In this document: positions 5,876 through 12,728 of the stretch, piece by piece
Position numbering within the stretch: position 1 is the first letter of the stretch
Layout of the letters: every line of letters starts with the position of its first letter
Assembly (NCBI GenBank): GCA_900765705.1
Contig: CAAFSR010000214.1
Location: forward strand, 1-17,087
Direction of reading: 5' to 3'
DNA length: 17,087 nt
Origin: an uncultured Faecalibacterium sp.
GTDB lineage: Bacteria; Bacillota; Clostridia; Oscillospirales; Ruminococcaceae
Notes under the pieces: generated by a model
Told to the model about the DNA's origin: nothing
Seen by the model: only the letters and a program-made list of their open reading frames with translations
Databases searched by the model: none
Program-made: the position numbers and the translations under genes

Positions 5876-8038
5876 TCAGAAAAACAGACCTTTTCCGGTC
5901 TCCACGTCCATGGAAAGTCCGGTCGTAGCATCGTATAGGGTGCTATCGGTCAGGATAGCGCTGCCGTTGGGCAGTGGGGCCAACGCCCCGGCAGATTCCA
6001 GCGCCTGAAACTGCTGGGCATAACAGGCTACGCTGTAAGCACCCAGCTTGCGGTAAAGTGCGCGGCTCACAGTTCCGCTGCGCAGCTGCTCGCAAAGTGC
6101 GGCGCCTTCGCCAACGGGCAGGTAAACAGTGCGGGTGGGTGCTTCGATCAGATGGAACTGCTCTGCCACCTGTGCAAACGGGAAAATGCAGCCCGAGATC
6201 CCTTTGCGCAGGGCGTCCAGAATGCCGCTTGCGTCCAGTGCAGCCTCGCCCCGCGCAAAATACAGCTCCTTAAAATAAGCTCTGACCGCCTCCGGGCTGT
6301 CCAGCGCTGCGGTGCAGCTTGCTGCGTACTGCATGGCGTGTACGTTCTGGCGCAGCATCTGCGGTACGCCGCAGCCTTCCAGCTTAAAACGATATACTAT
6401 GCTCTCTGCCGCGCTGCAGCGTCCCTCCCGGTTGCAGCGCCCGGCGGTCTGCAAAAGAGAGTCCAGCCCGCACTGTTCCCGGTATGCGGCGGGGAAATCC
6501 ACGTCCACACCGGCTTCGATCAGGGAGGTGGAAACCACCCGGCAGGGCAGCCCTTCCCGCAGCCGCTGCCGGATCTCTGCCAGCTGGCGGCGGCGGTCTG
6601 CGGCGCATAGCAGGGTGGTCAGGCAGTAACTGCCCTCGGCAGGCAGGGCGGTGTACACTTCCTGTGCCGTTTTGCGCCGGTTCACTACGCACAGCACCTG
6701 CGGCAGTGCGCAAAGCTGTGCAGTCAGCGCTTCCAGCGTCAGCTCTCCGGCATCGCAAAGGGTGGTGCGGCGCAGGGTGGTGTACAGCGTGGCAGTGTCC
6801 GGCACGATCTCCTGCATGGGCAGCTCCGGCGCAAACTGCCGGAAATATGGCTCCAGTGCGGGCTGGGTGGCGGTGCATAACACGGCGGTGGTATGGCAAT
6901 GCCGCACCAGCTGCGCAATGGCGCTGATGCAGGGCAGCAGATAACTGGTGGGCAGGGTCTGCGCTTCGTCAAAGATGATCACGCTGTCCGCAATGTTGTG
7001 CAGCTTGCGGCAGCGGCTGCTGCGGTTGGCGTACAGCGATTCAAAAAACTGCACTGCCGTGGTCACCACAACGGGCGCGTCCCAGTTTTCGCTGGCCAGC
7101 AGCTGGCGGTACTGTGCCGGGGTCAGGTTTTCCTGCTCAAGGCTTTTGTAGTCTGCGCAGGAGTAATCGGCCAGAACGTTTTCTGCACCCAGAAGGTCTG
7201 CAAAAACAGCGGCAGTCTGGTCGATGATGGACATATACGGAATAACGTAGATCGCCCGCTTCATGCCTTGCGCTGCGGCCTGTTCCAGCGCAAAAGCAAG
7301 GGAGGCAAAGGTCTTGCCGCCGCCGGTGGGCACGGTGAGGGTATACAGTCCCGGAGCACCGTGGGCACCTTTCTCCATGCAGGCGCGCAGCACAGTATTG
7401 CGCTGGACGCTTACCGGCGAGGTGCTCTGCGCCGCAAGATAGCCGGCTGCCTTGGCACGCACTTTTTCCAGCAGAGAAGAAAGCGCGGTGCTGTTACCCC
7501 GGGGCGCGGCCTGACCGTTCATAAAAGTTTCGGTGTCGATAAAATCCGCGTCCACAAGACAGGAGTAGAGCATCCGGGTGAAAAATGCAAAATCCAGCGG
7601 GTCGCGGTTTGCCCAGTCCGGCGGGGCGCTCTGGGGCAGGGTGACCTCCCGCCAGCCATCGTAAGGCTCCACCGTTTTTTTCAGCCGCCCGAACAGGGTA
7701 GCGTCAGCGGCATCGGCTGTCCTTCGGTTGCCGCCATCCGGCAGACCGGTGTGGTGCCCGGCTACGGCAAAGGCCGCCTGAACGTGGGGCACACAGCCCT
7801 TCATCGCTTCCTGCGCACCGGCGGTCGAGTGGTCGATTGCAGCACCGCCCGCCAGCCGCTGCTGGAAAGCTGCGCTGTATTTGCCAATGTCGTGCAGCCA
7901 TGCAGCGTATTCAGCCTCCTGTGCTGCGCCAAAGGGTGCGGCAAAAGCTCCGGCAAGGCGCGATGTGCCGGCAAGATGTTCGTAGACGGTCTGAGTGCGG
8001 GTGCCATCCTCGGAAATATGTGCAAGTGCTTTGTCCAT
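5876..8038 (-). CDS. cas3: CRISPR helicase-nuclease Cas3 (type I-C)
   Basis: This 720-residue fusion has an N-terminal HD nuclease and an SF2 helicase. HD-domain ligands are visible: H21, H49-D50 in WLHDIGK, H70 in DHSTAGA and H95-H96 in AGHHTGL. Helicase motifs follow: Walker A TVPTGGGKT (235-243), DEAQ (357-360), TATQ (389-392), and QTAGRCNREG (motif VI, about 530-539). Cas3 is recruited after Cascade binds its target and degrades the DNA. No frameshift or missing motif is seen, so interference should be functional. ATG 8038 follows GGAGGG by six bases. It is the first gene of the cas operon, just after the promoter at 8063-8091. Confidence 0.96.
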   Translation of the reverse strand: MDKALAHISEDGTRTQTVYEHLAGTSRLAGAFAAPFGAAQEAEYAAWLHDIGKYSAAFQQRLAGGAAIDHSTAGAQEAMKGCVPHVQAAFAVAGHHTGLPDGGNRRTADAADATLFGRLKKTVEPYDGWREVTLPQSAPPDWANRDPLDFAFFTRMLYSCLVDADFIDTETFMNGQAAPRGNSTALSSLLEKVRAKAAGYLAAQSTSPVSVQRNTVLRACMEKGAHGAPGLYTLTVPTGGGKTFASLAFALEQAAAQGMKRAIYVIPYMSIIDQTAAVFADLLGAENVLADYSCADYKSLEQENLTPAQYRQLLASENWDAPVVVTTAVQFFESLYANRSSRCRKLHNIADSVIIFDEAQTLPTSYLLPCISAIAQLVRHCHTTAVLCTATQPALEPYFRQFAPELPMQEIVPDTATLYTTLRRTTLCDAGELTLEALTAQLCALPQVLCVVNRRKTAQEVYTALPAEGSYCLTTLLCAADRRRQLAEIRQRLREGLPCRVVSTSLIEAGVDVDFPAAYREQCGLDSLLQTAGRCNREGRCSAAESIVYRFKLEGCGVPQMLRQNVHAMQYAASCTAALDSPEAVRAYFKELYFARGEAALDASGILDALRKGISGCIFPFAQVAEQFHLIEAPTRTVYLPVGEGAALCEQLRSGTVSRALYRKLGAYSVACYAQQFQALESAGALAPLPNGSAILTDSTLYDATTGLSMDVETGKGLFF

Positions 8039-8062
8039 ATTGAGCCCTCCGTTTCTGGGTCA

Positions 8063-8091
8063 ACGATACAACGGCAGGGAATGCCTGTCAA
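8063..8091 (-). promoter_or_regulatory. cas operon promoter
   Basis: On the minus strand a perfect -35 TTGACA (8091-8086) is separated by 17 bp from a -10 TATCGT (8068-8063). Transcription would begin near 8056, giving a short leader of about 18 nt that contains the cas3 ribosome binding site. It lies downstream of the terminator that closes the nth operon. Confidence 0.78.
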
Positions 8092-8094
8092 GAA

Positions 8095-8113
8095 TTGGCG
8101 GAAAATTTGGCGG
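8095..8113. repeat. Direct repeat beside the cas promoter -35
   Basis: TTGGCGG occurs at 8095-8101 and again at 8107-8113, a 12-bp phase, immediately upstream of the cas -35 box (8086-8091). Similar tandem sites near one helical turn apart can bind a regulator. It is short, so chance cannot be excluded. Confidence 0.35.
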
Positions 8114-8154
8114 CCTGCACAGCCCGGGCAGAGTTTATCCGGCAGAACGCCCAT

Positions 8155-8205
8155 AAAAAAGCCGCCGCACGCTGCCCGGAAACTCCGGCGGCAGAATGCG
8201 GCGGC
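8155..8205 (-). terminator. Intrinsic terminator of the nth operon
   Basis: On the minus strand GCCGCCGCA (8205-8197) pairs with TGCGGCGGC (8169-8161), a 9-bp GC-rich stem with further pairing inside the loop. TTTTTT (8160-8155) follows at once. It lies 28 bp past the stop of the small membrane protein gene and insulates the cas promoter from read-through. Confidence 0.85.
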
Positions 8206-8232
8206 ATATCGTGAAATAGTACGAAAAAGCGC

Positions 8233-8559
8233 TTACTTTGATACCTTCTGCCCGATCCAGATGCAGATGCAGGCACCGATCACCGAGATGGCAAAGGAAG
8301 AAAAGCTGCCGGTGGCGTGGATGCCCAGCAGACCGAACAAAAACTCGCCCACAAAGCTGCCCAGTACACCCATCAGAATGTTGCGGCCAAGGGACGTTTC
8401 AGTGCCCATAAAGCGTCCGGCCAGATATCCGGCCAGCGCGCCCACCAGCACGCCCACAAAAAGGGAAGCCAGCACACCTACCAGCGTCAGCAGGCCGGTC
8501 AGGCAGCCTACCAGTACACACAGCAGGGCAACGACGAGCAAAATCGTTAAGGTGATCAT
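8233..8559 (-). CDS. GlsB/YeaQ/YmgE-family small membrane protein
   Basis: This 108-residue, very hydrophobic protein has Gly-rich membrane segments at about 3-25, 27-50, 60-80 and 87-104. The C-terminal part (GRNILMGVLGSFVGEFLFGLLGI, then SFAISVIGACICIWIGQKV) matches the transglycosylase-associated/GlsB stress protein family. Members are usually about 80 residues with three segments; here an extra hydrophobic stretch of roughly 25-30 residues sits at the N-terminus. The function of this family is poorly defined; membrane stress is the usual association. AAGGAGGT precedes ATG 8559 by seven bases and overlaps the TAA of nth, so the two are one operon. A terminator follows. Confidence 0.8.
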   Translation of the reverse strand: MITLTILLVVALLCVLVGCLTGLLTLVGVLASLFVGVLVGALAGYLAGRFMGTETSLGRNILMGVLGSFVGEFLFGLLGIHATGSFSSFAISVIGACICIWIGQKVSK

Positions 8560-8572
8560 AGGTTATACCTCC

Positions 8573-9268
8573 TTAAAATTGCGGCTCTGCCTGCTGCCCG
8601 GCGGCTTCGCGGGCGGTACGGCAGACGTCTTTCAAACAGCATTTTTCACAGTCCGGCTTGCGGGCGTTGCACACGGCACGGCCGTGCATCACAAAGCGGT
8701 GGCAAAGGTCGCTGCCTTCCTCCGGCGGAATGATCTTCCACAGGGCCATTTCCACCTTTTGCGGCTCTTTGATGCCGTCCACAAGGCCGATCTTATTGCA
8801 CAGCCGGATGCAGTGGGTATCGGTGACGATAGCAGGCTTGCCGAACACATCCCCCATGATCAGGTTTGCGCTTTTGCGGCCTACGCCGGGCAAAGCCAGC
8901 AATTCCTCAAAGGTGTCGGGCACACGGCAGTCGTATTTATCCCGCAGCACCCGCATACAGGCCGAGATGTCCCGCGCCTTGGAGCGGCCCAGCCCGCAGG
9001 GCTTGACAATGGCCTCAATGTCCTCCGGCTCGGCGGCGGCCAGTGCAGCTACGCTTGGGTATTTTGCAAACAGCTCTTCCACCACAATATTCACCCGGGC
9101 ATCCGTGCACTGGGCGGCCAGCCGCACGCTGACCAGCAGCTGCCATGCGTGGTCGTAGTCCAAGGTGCACCCCGCGTCCGGGTATTCAGCCTTGAGGCGC
9201 CGGATGACCTCCAGCGCCAGCGTCTTTTTTGCCGTAAGGTCCTCCGGCTCTTTTTTTTGTACAGGCAT
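8573..9268 (-). CDS. nth: Endonuclease III, base-excision repair glycosylase/AP lyase
   Basis: This 231-residue protein removes oxidised pyrimidines and cuts the resulting abasic site. The helix-hairpin-helix LPGVGRKSANLIMGD carries the catalytic Lys (K132), and the catalytic Asp is D150 in VTDTHCIRL. The Fe-S ligands C200, C207, C210 and C216 give the family spacing C-x6-C-x2-C-x5-C. The frame is open farther upstream, but ATG 9268 is chosen because AAAGGAGGT lies seven bases before it and MPVQKKEPEDL fits the family length. Its own promoter is at 9303-9331. The small membrane protein gene follows after 13 bases. Confidence 0.95.
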   Translation of the reverse strand: MPVQKKEPEDLTAKKTLALEVIRRLKAEYPDAGCTLDYDHAWQLLVSVRLAAQCTDARVNIVVEELFAKYPSVAALAAAEPEDIEAIVKPCGLGRSKARDISACMRVLRDKYDCRVPDTFEELLALPGVGRKSANLIMGDVFGKPAIVTDTHCIRLCNKIGLVDGIKEPQKVEMALWKIIPPEEGSDLCHRFVMHGRAVCNARKPDCEKCCLKDVCRTAREAAGQQAEPQF

Positions 9269-9302
9269 AGGGCAAACCTCCTTTATAAAAGGGAATACCT
9301 GA

Positions 9303-9331
9303 ATCATACCATGTTTGACAGGATTTGTAAA
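9303..9331 (-). promoter_or_regulatory. nth promoter
   Basis: On the minus strand a -35 TTTACA (9331-9326) and a -10 TATGAT (9308-9303) are spaced exactly 17 bp. Transcription would start near 9296, about 28 nt before the nth ATG. Confidence 0.75.
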
Positions 9332-9348
9332 TGTTTGCACGCCATTAT

Positions 9349-9365
9349 CTGAGAATGATTTTCAG
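9349..9365. promoter_or_regulatory. Fur/PerR-box-like palindrome between nth and rarA
   Basis: The 17-bp CTGAGAATGATTTTCAG is an 8-1-8 palindrome with one mismatched pair. Its core matches the 7-1-7 Fur box TGATAATnATTATCA at 12 of 14 positions, and the PerR box TTATAATnATTATAA at 10 of 14. It lies between the two divergent promoters, 8 bp from the rarA -35 and 17 bp from the nth -35. A Fur-family regulator is encoded second in the rarA operon, so feedback is plausible. Confidence 0.5.
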
Positions 9366-9373
9366 AAAAGGCC

Positions 9374-9402
9374 TTGTCCTCCTTTTCTAAATGCGTTATA
9401 CT
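9374..9402 (+). promoter_or_regulatory. rarA-perR promoter
   Basis: A -35 TTGTCC (9374-9379) and a -10 TATACT (9397-9402) are spaced 17 bp. Transcription would start near 9409, leaving about 44 nt before the rarA ATG. Confidence 0.72.
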
Positions 9403-9452
9403 ATATAAAAAGTGCCGTGTATCGCTTTGCAGGCAGGGAAGGAGAAACCACC

Positions 9453-10727
9453 ATGAATGAACCACTTGCGCAGCGTCTGCGTCCCAAAACGCTGGCGGAT
9501 GTGTGCGGGCAGCAGCATCTGCTGGCCCCGGGGCGGGTGTTCCGCCGCACCATCGAGAGCGGGCGCATTCCCAACATGATCTTTTACGGCCCCTCCGGTA
9601 CTGGAAAGACCACGGTGGCACGCATTATTGCGGAGAACAGCGGCATGACCCTGCATAAGCTCAACGGCACCTCCTGCGGTACCGGGGATATCAAGGCGGT
9701 GCTCAAGGATATTGGCACACTGGCGGCGGCGGGCGGCATTCTGCTGTATCTGGACGAGATCCAGTACCTGAACAAAAAGCAGCAGCAAAGCCTTTTGGAA
9801 TGCATCGAGGATGGCAGCGTCACCCTGATCGCTTCCACCACCGAGAACCCCTATTTCTACATCTATAATGCACTGCTTTCCCGCTGCACGGTATTTGAGT
9901 TCAAGCCCCTTGCCGCAGCAGATGTGGAGCGCGGGGTGCGCAACGCCGTGCAGCGCCTCTCCGAGGGGGAGCAGTTGCCGGTGTGCATGGACGAGGACGC
10001 CTGCGCCTATCTGGCGGAAAGCGCCGGTGGCGATCTGCGTAAGGCGCTGGGCTGTCTGGACTTTGCGGTCACGGCAGCGCCCGTGGAAAACGGGGAAAAG
10101 CGCATCACGCTGGATATGATCAGGCAGGTCACCCGCCGCACCGCCATGCGGTACGACCGGGAGGGCGACGACCACTACGATATCGTGTCTGCCTACCAGA
10201 AGTCCATGCGCGGCTCCGACCCGGACGCGGCGCTGCACTATCTGGCACGGCTGCTGGAAGCGGGAGATCTGCCCTCTGCCTGCCGCCGCCTGATGGTGTG
10301 TGCCTGCGAGGATGTGGGCCTTGCCTATCCGCAGATCATCCCCATCGTCAAGGCGGCGGTGGATGCCGCCAACATGGTAGGCTTGCCGGAGGCGCGGCTG
10401 CCCCTTGCGGATGCGGTCATTCTGGTGGCCACCAGTCCCAAATCCAACAGCGCACACGACGCCATCAACGCAGCCATTGCGGATGTGCAGGCCGGGCGCA
10501 CCGGGCCCATCCCGCGTCAGCTGCAGAATAAGCACTTTGACGGTGAGGATGCGCTGGTAAAGGGGCAGAACTACAAATATGCCCACAGCTACTCGAACCA
10601 CTGGGTACAGCAGCAGTACCTGCCGGATGTGCTGAAGGACACCAAGTACTACACCTTTGGCGACAACAAGACCGAGCAGACTGCCCGGGCGTACTGGGCA
10701 AAGATCAAAGGGGAAGAAAACGTCTGA
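9453..10727 (+). CDS. rarA: Replication-associated recombination protein A (RarA/MgsA AAA+ ATPase)
   Basis: This 424-residue AAA+ ATPase is related to clamp-loader subunits and acts at stalled replication forks, where family members bind SSB and DNA ends. Visible motifs are Walker A GPSGTGKT (46-53), Walker B LLYLDEIQ with D101-E102, sensor 1 STTENP (about 128-133) and LLSRC with the likely arginine finger R144. The C-terminal part (DDHYDIVSAYQKSMRGSDPDAALHYLARLLEAGD, then YPQIIPIVKAAVDAANMVGLPEA) is the RarA-specific tetramerisation domain. ATG 9453 follows GGAAGGAG. The open frame extends to 9315, but that part lies upstream of the promoter. The Fur-family gene follows 24 bases after the stop. 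Confidence 0.95.
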   Translation: MNEPLAQRLRPKTLADVCGQQHLLAPGRVFRRTIESGRIPNMIFYGPSGTGKTTVARIIAENSGMTLHKLNGTSCGTGDIKAVLKDIGTLAAAGGILLYLDEIQYLNKKQQQSLLECIEDGSVTLIASTTENPYFYIYNALLSRCTVFEFKPLAAADVERGVRNAVQRLSEGEQLPVCMDEDACAYLAESAGGDLRKALGCLDFAVTAAPVENGEKRITLDMIRQVTRRTAMRYDREGDDHYDIVSAYQKSMRGSDPDAALHYLARLLEAGDLPSACRRLMVCACEDVGLAYPQIIPIVKAAVDAANMVGLPEARLPLADAVILVATSPKSNSAHDAINAAIADVQAGRTGPIPRQLQNKHFDGEDALVKGQNYKYAHSYSNHWVQQQYLPDVLKDTKYYTFGDNKTEQTARAYWAKIKGEENV

Positions 10728-10751
10728 ACCGTGTAAAAAAGGAGGATCGAT

Positions 10752-11156
10752 ATGCGTTACTCAAAACAGCGGGAACTTGTTATGCAGACGGTGGAGCAGC
10801 TGTGCGACCACCCGACCGCGGAAGAGATCTACGATAAAGCCGCGCAGGAATGCCCCAACCTGAGTCTGGGCACCGTATACCGCAACCTGAACAGTCTGGT
10901 GGAGGCCGGACGGGTGCGCCGGGTATCCATTCCCGGCAAGGCAGACCGCTTTGACCACACCCTGCCGTGGCACAGCCACCTGTACTGCACCGTCTGCGGC
11001 GGCGTGACCGATGCGGACGTGGACGGAAAACAGGTGATGGAGCTGGTCAAAAACCAGAAGGGCAAGGTGCAGGACTGCACCGTGGTGCTGCTGGGCGTGT
11101 GCGAGGAGTGTTGCCGCAGGCAGGCTGCAGAGGCGGCAGCGGCAGAACAGGCATAA
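10752..11156 (+). CDS. Fur-family metalloregulator, PerR-like
   Basis: This 134-residue repressor-type protein has the Fur winged helix, with the recognition region LSLGTVYRNLNSLVEAGRV at about 38-55. Structural zinc cysteines are C79 and C82 (YCTVC) and C117 and C120 (VCEEC). A full PerR-type regulatory metal set can be aligned with B. subtilis PerR: H20, D68 (RFD), H74, H76 and D87. An Asp at the last position favours PerR over Fur, so peroxide sensing is likely but inferred. It starts with SKQRELV, about 15 residues shorter at the N-terminus than typical PerR. AAAAGGAGG precedes ATG 10752 by six bases. It is cotranscribed with rarA. Confidence 0.85.
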   Translation: MRYSKQRELVMQTVEQLCDHPTAEEIYDKAAQECPNLSLGTVYRNLNSLVEAGRVRRVSIPGKADRFDHTLPWHSHLYCTVCGGVTDADVDGKQVMELVKNQKGKVQDCTVVLLGVCEECCRRQAAEAAAAEQA

Positions 11157-11173
11157 AATTTGCGTGTTTCCTC

Positions 11174-11202
11174 TTGCCCGCAGCGGCCAAACAGGGTATA
11201 CT
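11174..11202 (+). promoter_or_regulatory. miaB operon promoter
   Basis: A -35 TTGCCC (11174-11179) and a -10 TATACT (11197-11202) are spaced 17 bp, starting 17 bp after the stop of the Fur-family gene. The start of transcription would be near 11209, giving a leader of about 65 nt. No terminator is visible between the regulator gene and this promoter. Confidence 0.72.
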
Positions 11203-11240
11203 AAAGAGTGTCTTTTATAGAATAACAGAAAAAGAGTTTC

Positions 11241-11269
11241 GCCGCACGGGGCCACCCTGCCCGGCGGAG
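11241..11269 (+). promoter_or_regulatory. Hairpin abutting the miaB ribosome binding site
   Basis: In the miaB leader, GCCG (11241-11244) pairs with CGGC (11262-11265) and CGGGG (11247-11251) pairs with CCCTG (11255-11259), including one G-U pair. The 3' arm touches the GGAG Shine-Dalgarno (11266-11269). It could lower miaB initiation, but the stem is interrupted. Confidence 0.3.
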
Positions 11270-11273
11270 AAGG

Positions 11274-12665
11274 ATGGTTTGCTTGGAATACATTAACTTT
11301 GAACATAATACCGTTGCTGCCGAGCTGGTGCGGCAGACCTACGACACCCCGCCGCTGGCCTTTGTGCACAGCTACGGCTGCCAGCAGAACGTCAACGATG
11401 GCGAGCGCATCAAGGGCGTGCTGGTGGATATCGGCTATGGCCTGTGCGATAAGCCCGAGGATGCCGATCTGATCCTGTTCAACACCTGCGCCGTGCGCGA
11501 GCACGCCGAGCAGCGGGTGTTCGGCAATGTGGGTGCACTGAAGGGTCTGAAGGAAAAAAAGCCCGGCCTCATCATCGGCCTGTGCGGCTGCATGGCTAAC
11601 CAACAGCACGTTGTGGAAAAGCTGCGCAAGAGCTACCCCTATGTGGATCTGGTGTTCGGCGTGGACGGCATCGACACCCTGCCGCAGCTCATTGCCCAGA
11701 AGCTGCAAAAGCATAAGCGGGTGCTGCTGGACCCCGCGCAGCGTCCGGTCATCGTGGAGAATATCCCCATCCGGCGCGAGAGCGAGTTCCGCGCATGGCT
11801 GCCCATCATGTACGGCTGCGATAACTTCTGCACCTACTGCATCGTGCCCTACGTCCGCGGCCGCGAAAAGAGCCGCAAGCCCGGCGATATCCTTGCGGAG
11901 TTCCGCGGTCTTGTGGAGGCAGGCTATAAGGAGATCACCCTGCTGGGGCAGAACGTGAACAGCTACGGCAAGGGTCTGGAGGAGCAGATCGATTTCTCCG
12001 ACCTGCTCAACCTGCTGTGCACCGTGCCCGGCGATTACCATATCCGCTTTATGACCAGCCACCCCAAGGACGCCAGCCATAAGCTGATCGATACCATCGC
12101 CGCCCAGCCGAAGCTGTGCAAGCACCTGCATCTGCCGGTGCAGTGCGGCTCCGATCGACTTTTGCAGCAGATGAACCGCCACTACACGGTGGAGCAGTAT
12201 CTGGAACTGATCGATTACGCCCGCAAGACCGTGCCCGGCATCACCTTCTCTAGCGATATCATCGTGGGTTTCCCCGGCGAGACCGAGGAGGACTTTGTAA
12301 AAACGCTGGAGCTGGTGCGCAAGGTGGGCTATATGCAGCTGTTCACCTTTATCTACTCCAAGCGCACCGGCACCAAGGCTGCCGAAATGCCGGACCCCAC
12401 CCCCCGCAAGGAAAAGACCGACCGCATGACCCGCCTGCTGGCTACGCAGGACGAGATCGCCATGGCGCTGGTAAAGGCGCAGGTAGGGCAGACCGTCCGG
12501 GTGCTGGTGGAGAGCTTCGGCCGCAACGAAGGCACCCTTTCCGGCCGGTTGGATAACAACCTGACCGTGGAGTTTGCCGCCGACCCAGCGCTGCTGGGCT
12601 GCTACGCGACCGTACATCTTACCGGCGCCCGTGCCACCGTGCTGCTGGGCGAAGTGGAAGCATAA
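11274..12665 (+). CDS. miaB: tRNA-2-methylthio-N6-dimethylallyladenosine synthase MiaB
   Basis: This 463-residue radical-SAM methylthiotransferase converts i6A37 to ms2i6A37 in tRNAs that read UNN codons. The N-terminal UPF0004 domain carries the auxiliary cluster ligands C36 (SYGCQQN), C72 (NTCAVRE) and C106 (LCGCMA). The radical-SAM cluster is C182, C186 and C189 in MYGCDNFCTYCIVPYVRG. A TRAM domain fills about 400-463 (GQTVRVLVESFGRNEGTLSGRL). The ATG at 11274 has GGAG only four bases upstream; a TTG at 11283 is a possible alternative start. It heads an operon with the ylbF-like gene, in the order known from Bacillus (miaB-ymcA-...-mutS-mutL). Confidence 0.96.
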   Translation: MVCLEYINFEHNTVAAELVRQTYDTPPLAFVHSYGCQQNVNDGERIKGVLVDIGYGLCDKPEDADLILFNTCAVREHAEQRVFGNVGALKGLKEKKPGLIIGLCGCMANQQHVVEKLRKSYPYVDLVFGVDGIDTLPQLIAQKLQKHKRVLLDPAQRPVIVENIPIRRESEFRAWLPIMYGCDNFCTYCIVPYVRGREKSRKPGDILAEFRGLVEAGYKEITLLGQNVNSYGKGLEEQIDFSDLLNLLCTVPGDYHIRFMTSHPKDASHKLIDTIAAQPKLCKHLHLPVQCGSDRLLQQMNRHYTVEQYLELIDYARKTVPGITFSSDIIVGFPGETEEDFVKTLELVRKVGYMQLFTFIYSKRTGTKAAEMPDPTPRKEKTDRMTRLLATQDEIAMALVKAQVGQTVRVLVESFGRNEGTLSGRLDNNLTVEFAADPALLGCYATVHLTGARATVLLGEVEA

Positions 12666-12677
12666 AAATGTGATTCC

Positions 12678-12693
12678 GGGGCAAACTTGCCCC
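12678..12693. repeat. Short hairpin between miaB and the YlbF-family gene
   Basis: GGGGCAAACTTGCCCC is a perfect palindrome able to form a 6-7 bp stem. The following bases are A-rich on the plus strand and there is no adjacent T-run on either strand, so it is not a typical terminator. It may protect or delimit mRNA ends inside the operon. Confidence 0.45.
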
Positions 12694-12728
12694 AGAAAGA
12701 ATAAAAACAGAACAAGGAGAACCCAATC

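Noticed and set aside
6960..6970. DEAQ in place of DEAH/DEAD in Cas3 as a possible defect
   Set aside because: To my knowledge DEAQ is common in I-C Cas3 and all other helicase motifs are intact.
8044..8051. CRISPR-repeat-like GCCCTCCG next to cas3, considered as a degenerate repeat or cas-regulating mini-array
   Set aside because: Only eight bases match, and they are the cas3 Shine-Dalgarno (CGGAGGGC). No flanking repeat or second copy exists.
6893..9352. Very long plus-strand open frame (819 codons) across cas3, the membrane protein gene and nth
   Set aside because: It runs antisense through three well-supported genes, two promoters and a terminator, has no ribosome binding site, and its protein shows no recognisable family. 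GC-rich antisense frames often stay open.
9315..9452. Upstream extension of RarA by 46 residues
   Set aside because: It would begin before the rarA promoter and lacks a ribosome binding site; GGAAGGAG precedes ATG 9453.
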